NCBI GenBank assembly: GCA_024279115.1
Contig: JAJRRW010000016.1
Coordinates: 1-44,453, forward strand
Direction of reading: 5' to 3'
Origin: Alphaproteobacteria bacterium
GTDB taxonomy: Bacteria > Pseudomonadota > Alphaproteobacteria > Rhizobiales > JAKIUO01
DNA length: 44,453 nucleotides
Below are positions 10,652-20,300 of the stretch, piece after piece. The notes under the pieces were generated by a model, which was not told the origin of the DNA, did no database searches, and was given only the letters and a program-made list of their open reading frames with translations. A program made the translations under genes and the position numbers. Each line of letters begins with the position of its first letter. The stretch's first letter is position 1.

Positions 10652-11884
10652 ATGGGCGACCTCCCCGCCGAAAATGATTTTGATGTGGCGATTATCGGCG
10701 CTGGTGCGGCTGGTCTTGCCACAGCTTGCGCGATGGCACTGGAAGATCTCAACATCATCTGTTTTGACAAAACATTTGGTTTTGATGGCCAAAAAACAGG
10801 CGATACCCGTACCATCGCTCTGCTGCAAAACTCGGTCTATCTGTTGCAAAATCTTGGTGTTTGGGAGGATTGCCTGCCATTTGCCGAACCGTTGAATATC
10901 ATGAAAGTGATTGATGATACGGGACGCTTCCCCCCGGTCCCTGACGCCTCATTTGATGCCAGCGAATTAGGGACCGATCCCTTTGGTTACAATATTGCCA
11001 ATGATCGTTTGGTGTCCATATTGGCGCAACATGCTCGACGCACCCCTAATATCACCCTGTTTGAGACCGACCATGTCGCGCATATCGAAAATCTTGCGAC
11101 CAAAGCCATTGTTACGCCCTTTGAAGGCCAGCCCGTAACGGCATCGCTGGTGGTCGGGGCTGATGGTGCCAATTCGCTGGCGCGCCGCTCAGCCGACATC
11201 ACAACGACCGACTGGAGCTATAATCAAACGGCGATTGCCTGCTGGTTCAGTCATAGCCTGCCCCATAAAAACATCTCTACCGAATTTCACCGCACCTCTG
11301 GTCCGCTGGTGCTGGTTCCCATGCAGGGAAACAAGTGCGGACTTGTCTGGGTGGAGACGCCAGAGCAGGCCAAGCGCCTGCTAGCACTCGATGAAAAAGG
11401 CTTCAAGCAACACCTCAATGACGCCATTCACGGCACGCTGGGAGAGCTCCTTGACGTCAGCAAAAGATCGTCATTTCCCTTGTCGGGGCTGGTTGCCAAT
11501 CGCTTTGGCAAGGGCCGGACAGTGCTTGTTAGTCATGCAGCGCATGTCCTGCCGCCGATTGGCGCGCAAGGGCTTAATCTGGGGCTGCGCGATGCCGCGA
11601 TGATCGCGGATATTGCCTGCAAAGCGCATATCCGCGCGATGGACCCTGGCGGCGCTGAAATCATTGCTCAATATGACGAGTTACGGCGCGCCGATATCAT
11701 GAGCCGCACATTCACCGTCGATTTTCTCAACCGCTCCTTGATAGATGGCTGGTTTCCACCGCTGCAAGCGACCAGAGCCATTGGCGTGCAGCTGTTAAAG
11801 CTCATACCACCGCTGCGCAAGGCCGTTATGCGTGAGGGAATTGCCCCCCAGAATAATCTTCCTCCATTAATGCATTCACGTTGA
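10652..11884 (+). CDS. UbiH/UbiF/COQ6-family FAD-dependent hydroxylase
   Basis: A 410-residue flavoprotein monooxygenase of the family that hydroxylates the ubiquinone ring. The Rossmann dinucleotide fold is GAGAAG at residues 16-21, the family fingerprint GADGANSLAR lies near residue 170, and the second FAD-binding motif is HAAHVLPPIGAQGLNLGLRD (usually GDAAH; here SHAAH). A UbiH-like arginine segment, GDTRTIAL, is present near residue 50. Start ATG has GGAG 8 bases before it. It follows the glnA terminator as an independent unit and precedes an LpxL-like gene by 94 bases. Which ring position it acts on (UbiH, UbiF, UbiI or UbiL type) cannot be told from the sequence alone. Confidence 0.88.
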   Translation: MGDLPAENDFDVAIIGAGAAGLATACAMALEDLNIICFDKTFGFDGQKTGDTRTIALLQNSVYLLQNLGVWEDCLPFAEPLNIMKVIDDTGRFPPVPDASFDASELGTDPFGYNIANDRLVSILAQHARRTPNITLFETDHVAHIENLATKAIVTPFEGQPVTASLVVGADGANSLARRSADITTTDWSYNQTAIACWFSHSLPHKNISTEFHRTSGPLVLVPMQGNKCGLVWVETPEQAKRLLALDEKGFKQHLNDAIHGTLGELLDVSKRSSFPLSGLVANRFGKGRTVLVSHAAHVLPPIGAQGLNLGLRDAAMIADIACKAHIRAMDPGGAEIIAQYDELRRADIMSRTFTVDFLNRSLIDGWFPPLQATRAIGVQLLKLIPPLRKAVMREGIAPQNNLPPLMHSR

Positions 11885-11978
11885 TCTGTCGCCATTTGGG
11901 CTATTTTATTGACATTGGAATCCAGATTGGAAATGCTCAAGCGATCAGTTCTTATTCCTTTAAATAATCGAGGTATTC

Positions 11979-12884
11979 ATGGCCCTTCTCACACAGCTTC
12001 GCTATGGCGTTGAATATGTTGCCTTGCGTCTGGTGATCGGCACGGTCAGGCTGCTTCCGCTTGATACGGCGGTGCCCATTTCTGCAGCGATCTGGCGCAA
12101 GCTTGCGCCTATGGGCAAGCGGCGCCATCAGCGGGCTCTTGATAATCTTGCCAAAGCCTTTCCAGATAAAACCGCGCAAGAGCGAGAGCTGATCGCTCTG
12201 GACGCCTGGTCCAATCTTGGCCGGGTGATGGCCGAGACCATGCAGCTGGACCGTATTTTGAAACAGCCAGACCGCATCGAAGTCATCAATGGCCACGTCC
12301 TTGAACGCTATCGCAATAAAATGGGATCACTGATCTGCTGCTCCCTCCATACCGGCAACTGGGAACTGGCCACCTGGCCACTGGTGGTCGCCGATATCAA
12401 GTCGGCAGCGGTTTACAGGCTGGTCTCAAATCCTTATGTGGACGCCTATTTGCGCAAGCAGCGCGAGCGCCTCTATCCCGCTGGCATGTTTTCACGAGGC
12501 GCCGGGCGTATCAAACACCTGGCGGGGCACAATACGGCAAGACAGATTGGCAGCTTGTTGCGCAATGGCGGGCGCGTTGGAATGCTTGCCGACCTTTATG
12601 ACCGAAGAGGCATCGACGTGCCGTTTTTTGGACACCCTGCCTGTTCGTCCAGATTTGCGGCCATGCTGGCCAGGCGTCTTGGTTGCCGGATTTGGGTGGG
12701 GCGCTGTATTCGCATTGGAACACAATCTCGTTTCCAGGTCGAAATGAAAGAGCTTCAGGTGCCGTTCAGCGACGATAAGGATGCCGATATAAAAGCCATT
12801 ACGGCCGCCATGCAAAGCCAGTTCGAAGAATGGATCACCGAGGTTCCCGAACAATGGATGTGGTCGAACCGAAAATGGTCTTGA
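11979..12884 (+). CDS. LpxL/HtrB-like lysophospholipid/lipid A acyltransferase
   Basis: A 301-residue inner-membrane acyltransferase of the LpxL/LpxM family, which adds secondary acyl chains to lipid A. The catalytic HX4E motif is HTGNWE at residues 124-129. The N terminus has a hydrophobic segment, and other family features are present: RRHQRALDNLAKAFPDK, the region GGRVGMLADLYDRRGIDVPFFG and the C-terminal PEQWMWSNRKW. GAGG lies about 6 bases before the ATG. Acyl-chain length and position cannot be predicted. It is followed by a hairpin terminator shared with the convergent IalB-like gene. Confidence 0.9.
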   Translation: MALLTQLRYGVEYVALRLVIGTVRLLPLDTAVPISAAIWRKLAPMGKRRHQRALDNLAKAFPDKTAQERELIALDAWSNLGRVMAETMQLDRILKQPDRIEVINGHVLERYRNKMGSLICCSLHTGNWELATWPLVVADIKSAAVYRLVSNPYVDAYLRKQRERLYPAGMFSRGAGRIKHLAGHNTARQIGSLLRNGGRVGMLADLYDRRGIDVPFFGHPACSSRFAAMLARRLGCRIWVGRCIRIGTQSRFQVEMKELQVPFSDDKDADIKAITAAMQSQFEEWITEVPEQWMWSNRKWS

Positions 12885-12916
12885 GCGCCCCGACAATCTC
12901 ATAACACCGGACACTG

Positions 12917-12970
12917 AAAAAGCCCCGAATTAACTGGTTTCGAAAAACCAGATCAATTTCGGGGCTTGAT
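12917..12970. terminator. Terminator between convergent genes (strongest on the minus strand)
   Basis: A two-part hairpin: AAGCCCCGAA (12920-12929) with TTCGGGGCTT (12958-12967), enclosing CTGGTTT (12934-12940) with AAACCAG (12945-12951). On the minus strand it is followed by TTTTT, so it best terminates the IalB-like gene. On the plus strand the trailing bases (TTGATTT) are weaker but may still serve the acyltransferase gene. Confidence 0.85.
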
Positions 12971-12990
12971 TTCAAACGGGCTCCAGGAAA

Positions 12991-13743
12991 CTATTTTTTC
13001 TTTTCAGCCGCTTTACGTTTCTTGGCCGCTTCCATTTCGGCTTTTTGATATTTTTGAACAAGCAAAATCTGTTGTTTGCGAACAAAGCCTATGCGCTTTT
13101 GCCACTCTTTGCCGTCAGAGGGTTTGCCGTCGAGGGCCTTGACAAGTCCTTTAAGTGGAAATGCGCGCGGCATCTGCTTTTTGGTATTCATCGCTACAAC
13201 AGTGAGTTTTTTGCCCTTTTTCAACTCAGCCATCAGCTCTTTGGTGAGCTTTGTCTGGGCAACACAGCTTGCTTGATCACAATAGACATAATTGAATTTA
13301 TGAATTTTGTTTTGATCAATTTTAATACACACACCCATTTTGATGGCCCATCTGGCCCCTATGAAACGGATTGATTTTGTTTTTTTCTTGGTTTTTGGGT
13401 CCTCAAACTCAACAGGTATGAGCCAGACATGGGGAAAGGTCACAATTAATGCGTCCCCTGCTCCATCGATTTGCTCGATTGCCACCGGCGCATAGGGAAC
13501 CAAGTTCGGGCCACCAAGCCCGTCGATCCGCGTCACGCATACTTTGGGCAGTTTTTCGGTTTTAACGGAACAAAGTTTTGTCCAGGGGTTAAAAGACTTG
13601 GCGGCTGCCTTTTTCTTCTTGGCGGCGTCTTGTGCAAAGGCAGGAGCGCCAAGGGTGCCCAGCGCCACCATTGCAGCAAGAGCAAGCATGATGCCATTAC
13701 GGCCTGTAAAGCGCCGCTTGTTAGCGGTTTGAGTATTGGTCAT
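12991..13743 (-). CDS. Invasion-associated locus B (IalB) family exported protein
   Basis: A 250-residue protein with an N-terminal signal peptide (hydrophobic MLALAAMVALGTLGAPAFAQ, about residues 19-38) and a mature part resembling the IalB family: WTKLC followed by CVT, a central GARWAIKMGVCIKI, a NYVYCDQASCVAQTKL segment with paired cysteines, then the AFPLKGLVKALDG end. The protein is unusually Lys-rich at both ends (DAAKKKKAAAK after the signal, AAKKRKAAEKKK at the C terminus). IalB-like proteins are periplasmic or surface proteins of uncertain function and are widespread in non-pathogenic Alphaproteobacteria, so no role in invasion is implied. The ATG at 13743 is preferred over one 45 bases upstream because AAAGG precedes it and the signal peptide follows. 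Confidence 0.8.
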   Translation of the reverse strand: MTNTQTANKRRFTGRNGIMLALAAMVALGTLGAPAFAQDAAKKKKAAAKSFNPWTKLCSVKTEKLPKVCVTRIDGLGGPNLVPYAPVAIEQIDGAGDALIVTFPHVWLIPVEFEDPKTKKKTKSIRFIGARWAIKMGVCIKIDQNKIHKFNYVYCDQASCVAQTKLTKELMAELKKGKKLTVVAMNTKKQMPRAFPLKGLVKALDGKPSDGKEWQKRIGFVRKQQILLVQKYQKAEMEAAKKRKAAEKKK

Positions 13744-14104
13744 TAAATTCAACCTTTCATTTCCCCCCGAAATTTTGTCGGGTTTCATTCTTTGTGTCGT
13801 GGCATTTTACGAACCACCTGATCCGTATGAACATGGTCCCTCCTTCTTCAAGGCGAGACTGGCAAGATATAAATGAATTCAGGCGCATCCAAATAAGGCG
13901 AAGGCGTGGCAAACACACCCCATATGGACAAGCTATCAACAATAATTCGCCGTCATGGCAATTTCCTGTTCCAACCGGTGCCGAAATGTTGCCAAAAGAA
14001 TACTCGATACTGTCTCTGGTTGATAGTCTTTGCATTAACACTCATGATTATCGCCATCAATGATAGAAAATTCACATCGATTGAAAAGAACTAGATAGCA
14101 CCCT
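13744..14104. other. Intergenic region between divergent IalB-like and peptide-binding genes
   Basis: This 361-base stretch lies between divergent genes and probably holds both promoters. Open frames in it are short, lack ribosome binding sites and resemble no protein family. I saw no strong hairpin, tRNA or consensus promoter that I would defend. Confidence 0.4.
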
Positions 14105-15703
14105 ATGAAATCCCTTTTGTTCTCGTTGATTGCTGGCCTGCTGGTATATACCCAATTTGGCATTGCGGCCAAAATGGCTGTGGCAAAACCCGCACATGGT
14201 ATTTCCATGCACGGCAATCTCAAACATCAAAAAAACTTTCGCCACTTTGGTTTTGTCAACCCGGATGCTCCAAAGGGCGGGAAACTGGTCTATGGCGCTA
14301 TCGGCGGATTTGATAGTCTTAACCCGTTCATTGTACGAGGCCGACCAGCTCCAAACCTGCGCAATTATGTGTTTGAAAGCTTGATGACGCGCGCTTATGA
14401 CGAACCATTTTCCCTTTACGGGCTGTTGGCTGAAACAATCGAAACCCCTGATGATCGCAGCTGGGTAGCCTTCAAGATCAATAAAAAGGCCCGGTTTTCA
14501 GATGGCAAGCGCGTGACAGTTGATGATGTCATACATTCCCATGCCTTACTGCGTGACATGGGACGCCCCAACCACCGCTTCTACTATTCCAAGGTCACCA
14601 AGGTCGAAAAAATCGGCACCGATACGGTCAAGTTCACCTTTACCCCCGAAGGGGATCGTGAAATGCCGTTGATTATGGGATTGATGCCCGTTTTACCCAA
14701 GCATGTTTACTCGAAAGAACATTTTGAGAAAACCACCCTCAAAGCCCCCACCGGCAGCGGTCCTTATCTGGTTGATAAAATTGATGCCGGCACGAGCATT
14801 TCATTCAAGCGTGATCCCAACTATTGGGGGGCCGATCTGGCTGTCAACAAGGGGCGGTATAATCTGGATCGATTCGATCATATTTTTTATCGCGACGCCA
14901 ATGTGTTGTTCGAAGATTTCAAAAAGGGGGTGCATCATATCCGGCTGGAGCGTGATCCAAACCGCTGGGCCAAAGATTACAACTTCCCCGCCATGAAAAA
15001 AGGGCTGGTTGTGCGCGAGACCCTTAAGCTGGGCATCCCCTCTGGCATGAATGCGCTGGTGTTTAATACCAGACGGGCCATTTTCGCCGATAAAAAAGTG
15101 CGCGAAGCGTTGACCCTGCTATTTGATTTTGAATGGATCAATCGTAACCTGTATCACAATTTATATACCCGAACCCGCAGTTTTTTTGACCGCTCGGAGC
15201 TTTCAAGTGGCGGCAGACCAGCTGATGATTACGAAAAGTCCTTACTGGCGAAATATCCCGGTGCCGTCACCAAGGCGATTGAGGAGCGTGGCTATGAACC
15301 TCCCCTTAGCAATGGCTCTGGACGAAACCGCGCGGCCAGACGCAAGGCCCTGCGCTTGTTGATAAAGGCCGGTTACGTGCTCAAGGGAGCCGTACTTGTC
15401 AACAAACAGACCAACGAGCCCTTTACCTTTGAAATTCTTAGCGCCCGCCAGGATCAGGTGCGTTTGTTGCTGAAATATATTGCATCCTTAAAGCTTGTCG
15501 GGATTAAAGCCAATTTGCGCATCGTTGACAGTGCGCAATTTCAGCAACGAAAAAATACCTTCGATTTTGATATGACCGATAATGAATGGCGGGCGTCCTT
15601 ATCGCCTGGCAATGAGCAATCGTTTCGCTGGAGTGCAAAAGCGGCCGATAGTGAAGGCAGCTATAATTTCGCCGGCGTCAAAATCGCGCTGTCGATGCCA
15701 TGA
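14105..15703 (+). CDS. Extracellular solute-binding protein family 5 (YejA-like), frameshifted
   Basis: As read, 532 residues, the substrate-binding component of a peptide/nickel-type ABC transporter acting in the periplasm. A signal peptide covers about residues 1-24. The family-5 core is clear: HGISMHGNLKHQKNF, FGFVNPDAPKGGKLVYG, GGFDSLNPFIVRG, and the later AFKINKKARFSDGKRVTVDDV. These are hallmarks of the YejA branch. The last residues (about IALSMP) are out of frame: adding one A to the AAAA at 15680-15683 gives VKNRAVDAMINALL and joins the fragment below, restoring a length of about 603 residues. No permease or ATPase genes lie beside it here. The next gene, 43 bases after the restored end, is the degenerate adenylate-forming protein. 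Confidence 0.88.
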   Translation: MKSLLFSLIAGLLVYTQFGIAAKMAVAKPAHGISMHGNLKHQKNFRHFGFVNPDAPKGGKLVYGAIGGFDSLNPFIVRGRPAPNLRNYVFESLMTRAYDEPFSLYGLLAETIETPDDRSWVAFKINKKARFSDGKRVTVDDVIHSHALLRDMGRPNHRFYYSKVTKVEKIGTDTVKFTFTPEGDREMPLIMGLMPVLPKHVYSKEHFEKTTLKAPTGSGPYLVDKIDAGTSISFKRDPNYWGADLAVNKGRYNLDRFDHIFYRDANVLFEDFKKGVHHIRLERDPNRWAKDYNFPAMKKGLVVRETLKLGIPSGMNALVFNTRRAIFADKKVREALTLLFDFEWINRNLYHNLYTRTRSFFDRSELSSGGRPADDYEKSLLAKYPGAVTKAIEERGYEPPLSNGSGRNRAARRKALRLLIKAGYVLKGAVLVNKQTNEPFTFEILSARQDQVRLLLKYIASLKLVGIKANLRIVDSAQFQQRKNTFDFDMTDNEWRASLSPGNEQSFRWSAKAADSEGSYNFAGVKIALSMP

Positions 15704-15915
15704 TCAATGCCCTGCTCAAGGCCAAAAACCGAGCCAATTTTGTCTCAAGTGCCAGAGCCCTCGATCGCGTTTTGCTATCGGGCAATTATGTCATTCCGCT
15801 CTATCATACGTCCGGACAATGGCTGGCCATCTGGTCGCATTTGAAACACCCCACAAATACCTCTCTTTATGGATTGCGTCTTGACACTATCTGGCAACAG
15901 CCTGATACCAATTAG
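15682..15915 (+). pseudogene. Out-of-frame C-terminal end of the YejA-like binding protein
   Basis: This frame encodes NRAVDAMINALLKAKNR, then ARALDRVLLSGNYVIPLYH, and ends QQPDTN. The DRVLLSGNYVIPLYH segment is a conserved C-terminal piece of YejA-like family-5 binding proteins, so this belongs to the gene upstream and is displaced by a one-base loss in the A-run 15680-15683. It has no credible ribosome binding site of its own at the internal ATG (15700). Confidence 0.85.
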
Positions 15916-15958
15916 ACAAGATATTGAGGCGATTCGCTTATGGGTGGAATAGCGGCAG

Positions 15959-17296
15959 ATGAGCACTAAACAAGCCAACACCGGTTCGGGAGATGGATCA
16001 TTGCTCCGACCAGATACGCTGGAGCGGTTGCTTACTCATTTTGCGGCGGTCTCGCCTGATAAAACAGCTTTGATAGACCCCTCAAACCGCAACAGGCTCG
16101 AGGGGCGCTCCGATAACCCTCCCTTGCGAGCCTATACGTTTCAGGCGTTGGAGGCCACCGTGAGCAGGCTGGCAATCAGGATCAGTGCCCTTGGCTTGGC
16201 GCGAGGCGATTATGTGGCACTGCAAATGCCGAACTTTTCAGACACACCTGTGCTTGTGCTTGCCTTGATGCGGGCGGGGCTGGTCCCTTGCCTGATCCCT
16301 TTGTCCTGGTCGCTTGATGAAATCTCTCGCTCTTTTGAGCGCCTCAAGCCCAAAGCCTTGATCAGTTGTGGTCAGCTCAATGATGTCAATTACTCGGAAA
16401 ACATGCGCGAGCTGGCATTTGCCCATATGCATGTGCGGTTCGTCATGGGGGTGGGCTACGATATTGCCGAAGGGGTCAGCGATTTAACACCGCTTTTCGA
16501 TCCGCAACCAGAAGCGCGCGACGAGCCTTTTGGCACGCTTGGCGCCAATAGCGCCTTGAGCGACCTTGGATTGGTGACCTATATAGATCCCATTACCCCC
16601 GTCCCCCATAATAGCGGACAGATCCTTTCAAACGGTTTGCTGCATGTGCTGGAGCTACAGCTTTGCGCCAGCGATCATATATTGAGCGCCTATCCACTGT
16701 CGTCTGTGCCGGGGCTGGCCGCACATTTTTATCCATGGCTGATGTCGGGTTGTTGCCTGTCCCTGCACCATCCATTTGATTTTGCCGTATTGCGCGATCA
16801 GATGCGGGCCAAAAGTTTCAGCTATTTTGCAGCCCCCGAGCAGGTGATTGGCTATCTGTTGAAAAATGATCTCCCCGTCCCTCAAAAACTTGCCATCGTT
16901 CGCCGTGACAGCCATTTGCCGGGTTGTGATCTCGAAGTGCTGCCGTCACTGGATTTATATGATTTATGGAATCTGGGAGGGCTTGGCTCGGTCCCTGTAA
17001 AATACCACAATAATGAGCCAGCGCGATTGTTCGAACAGGGCCGCATCTGTCTGGCCTCGACGACGCATGAACAGCTCTGCCTGGCTGGTGCCGAGATCAA
17101 AAATGACCGCTTGCACGTAAAGGGGCGCATATTTCCAGATGCCCTGTCTCTCAAAACCTCGCTGGAATGGGTGTCCCTCAAAAACCGTTTTGATGAGGAC
17201 TGGCTTGATACCGGATTGACCGCGTTTCAGGGGCCGGGCAATTCGATCCTGCTCGGGGGCGGTCCTGTCACCGAATACCGAAAAGTCGCATCCTGA
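15959..17296 (+). CDS. Degenerate adenylate-forming (AMP-binding) family protein
   Basis: A 445-residue protein with the fold-level sequence of acyl-CoA synthetase/ANL enzymes but without their catalytic motifs. The start is typical (FAAVSPDKTALID, then YTFQALEATVSRLAIRISAL and GDYVALQMPNFSDTPVLVLA), and LLHVLELQLCASDHILSAYP and GLAAHFYPWLMSGCCLSLHH match conserved core segments. The P-loop A3, normally TSGTTGxPKG, reads TYIDPITPVPHNSGQIL, with no Ser/Thr/Gly loop. The YGxTE motif reads NLGGLGSVP. The TGD motif is only LDTGL, and the C-terminal domain with the catalytic lysine is missing. It is probably inactive as a ligase and may be a regulatory or scaffold relative. It converges with mfd, with 4 bases between stops. 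Confidence 0.75.
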   Translation: MSTKQANTGSGDGSLLRPDTLERLLTHFAAVSPDKTALIDPSNRNRLEGRSDNPPLRAYTFQALEATVSRLAIRISALGLARGDYVALQMPNFSDTPVLVLALMRAGLVPCLIPLSWSLDEISRSFERLKPKALISCGQLNDVNYSENMRELAFAHMHVRFVMGVGYDIAEGVSDLTPLFDPQPEARDEPFGTLGANSALSDLGLVTYIDPITPVPHNSGQILSNGLLHVLELQLCASDHILSAYPLSSVPGLAAHFYPWLMSGCCLSLHHPFDFAVLRDQMRAKSFSYFAAPEQVIGYLLKNDLPVPQKLAIVRRDSHLPGCDLEVLPSLDLYDLWNLGGLGSVPVKYHNNEPARLFEQGRICLASTTHEQLCLAGAEIKNDRLHVKGRIFPDALSLKTSLEWVSLKNRFDEDWLDTGLTAFQGPGNSILLGGGPVTEYRKVAS

Positions 17297-17300
17297 CCGC

Positions 17301-20300
17301 TCATTGCGCCGGTGCGTTGATGTTTTGGGCGATTTCAGCCAGCTCCAGCACCAGCCGGGCTGCTCCTTTCAGACGTTTTTCTTCATTACTCCAATCGGCC
17401 TTGTAGATCATTTTCTGATCCGGCTGAATTTTCACAACAGATGGTTTTTGGCGCATGAAATATAAGATGCCGTCGGGATTTGGTGGTGTATCCTTGTGGA
17501 ACGCAACGACCGCGCCTCTTGGCCCGGCATTGACCGATGCCACCCCGGCGACACGGCCCGAGACTTTTATTTTGACGATTTCCAGCAAGTGATCAACTTC
17601 GCAGGGCAAAGAGCCAAAGCGATCTGTCAGCTCGGCGGCAAAGCCGTCTACTTCAGTGGCATCAACCAGTGTGGAAAGACGGCGATAGAGCCCCATGCGA
17701 ACCTGCAGGTCGCTGACATAATTTTCAGGAATGAGAACAGAGGTCCCAATGGAAATTTGCGGGGACCACTGGTCTTCGAGTTCGTTCTCGCCGCCGCCGC
17801 CGCGCAACATGGCAACCGCTTCTTCGAGCATGGATTGATAAAGAGCAAAGCCGACTTCCCTGATATGGCCTGACTGTTCTTCTCCAAGCAGATTACCCGC
17901 TCCTCTGATATCCAGATCATGACTGGCCAGCGCAAAGCCTGCGCCAAGGGTATCAAGCGATTGCAATACTTTCAGGCGTTTTTGCGCGCCCGGCGTAATG
18001 GTCTTGCCGGGTTCTGTTGTGAAATAGGCGTAAGCCCTGGTTTTGGAGCGACCGACCCGCCCGCGAAGCTGATAGAGCTGCGCCAGACCGAACTGGTCAG
18101 CGCGGTGAATGATCAGCGTATTGGCTGTTGGCACATCAAGACCTGATTCAACGATGGTGGTTGAGAGCAAAACGTCATATTGGCGATCATAAAATGCCGT
18201 CATTATATCTTCAAGTCGCCCCGCTGGCATCTGCCCATGGGCCACAGCCACCTTCAATTCGGGCACCTGCTCTTGCAAAAATTCTTCTATATCAGGCAGA
18301 TCCTTGATGCGCGGCACAACATAAAAGCACTGACCACCACGAAAACGCTCGCGCAAAAGCGCTTCGCGCAGGATCATCGGGTCAAATGGCGTCACAAAAC
18401 TGCGTACAGCCATACGATCAACAGGCGGTGTGGTGATCAAGGACAGGCCGCGCACTCCTGACAATGACATTTGCAAGGTACGCGGAATGGGGGTCGCAGT
18501 CAGCGTCAGCACATGCACGTCCTGGCGCATATTCTTGATGCGCTCTTTGTGCTGCACGCCAAAATGTTGCTCTTCGTCGATGATCAGCAGGCCCAGATTA
18601 GCAATTTTGAGGTTTTTTGCCAACAGGGCATGGGTGCCAATAACAATATCAACGGTGCCTTTTGCCAGCCCTTCCTTGACCAGTTTAAGCTCCTTGCCAC
18701 CCACCAGACGCGAGGCTTGTTCAACGTGCACAGGATACCCCTCAAAGCGCTCTTTGAAGGTTTTGAAATGCTGGCGGGCCAGCAGCGTCGTTGGCACCAC
18801 CAGCGCGACTTGATGACCGTTCATGGCCGCAACAAAAGCGGCGCGCAAGGCAACTTCGGTTTTGCCAAAGCCCACATCACCGCAGACCAACCGGTCCATG
18901 GGGCGGCCTTTTTCCAGATCCTCAAAGACCTGATTGATGCTCTCTTGCTGATCTTCGGTTGGTTCGAATTTGAAGCGCGCCGTGAATTCCTGGTAATCGC
19001 CTTGCGGTACGCTCATGACGGGCGCTGTCTTTAATTCACGCAATGCGGCCAGCTTGATCAGTTTTTCGGCAATGTCACGGATGCGTTGTTTGAGCCTGGC
19101 TTTGCGGGCCTGCCATGCCGCCCCCCCCAGCTTGTCGAGCACAACACTTTCGTGCCCGCCATAACGGCTTAACAGCTCGATATTTTCTACAGGCAGATAT
19201 AGACGGTCCCCGCCATGATAATGCAGTTCCATACAATCATGAGGAGCGCCATCAGCATCAATGGTACGCAGCCCCTGAAAGCGGCCAATGCCATGATCTG
19301 CATGCACAACGGCATCGCCAAGGGTAATATCGTTGACACCGGTCAGCACATCGGCGGCCTTAGAGCGGCTTTTCACCTTGCGGATCAGACGATCACCAAG
19401 AATATCCTGCTCGGCGATGATAACAAAATCCGGCGTTGAAAAGCCTTGTTCGAGACCAAGAACAGCAAAGCCGGTGACCCCGACCCCCATATTGCGCGCC
19501 TCATTCCAACCTTTGACCAGTTGCGTGCGTGTTAAACCATGATTGGTCAAAAGATGGTTCAAGCGCTCGCGCGCCCCAGCGCTCCAGCTGGCGATAACAA
19601 CCTGCTTTTTGGCTTTGTGAAGTGCCTTGATATGGGTCACGACGCTTTCATAAACATTGCCACCTTCGCTCGCACGTTCTGCGGCAAAACTGCGCCCCAG
19701 CTTGCCTTGTAGCGACACCACGGGAACGCCCTCTTTGCCCTGGGGCAACTCGAACGGGGTCAGCAGCCGGGCGCAATGAGCGTTGATCTTGTCGTCCCAT
19801 TGTTGCTGGCTCAAATAGAGCTGTTCTGGCGGCAGCGGCTTGTAGGGGGCGCCGCCGAAGGTTTTTTGCTCAAGCGATTGTACGCGGCTGTCATAATGAT
19901 CGTTGATCTGTTCGAGGCGGTTGCTGCGCACCTCCTCATATAAATGGTCAAAGCTGATATGAGCGTCAGGCAGATAATCAAACACGCTCTCCAGCGGGTC
20001 TTCATGAAACAAAGGCAACCAGTGCTCCATGCCTTCAAACCGCACACCGTTGCTGATCGCCTCATATAGCGGGTCGGTGCTTGTTACGGCCCCAAACAAG
20101 GCCGTGTATCGCTGGCGAAAACTTGAACGCGCCTCATCGCCAAACGCACACTCATTGACGGGCATCAATAAAAGCTTGGAGAGCTGATCGCCAGAACGCT
20201 GGGTTTCGGTCTCAAAGCTGCGGATGGTTTCCAGCTCATCGCCAAAATAATCGAGCCGCACTGGTTTGGAGCGCCCGGGCGGGAACAGATCAATAATATC

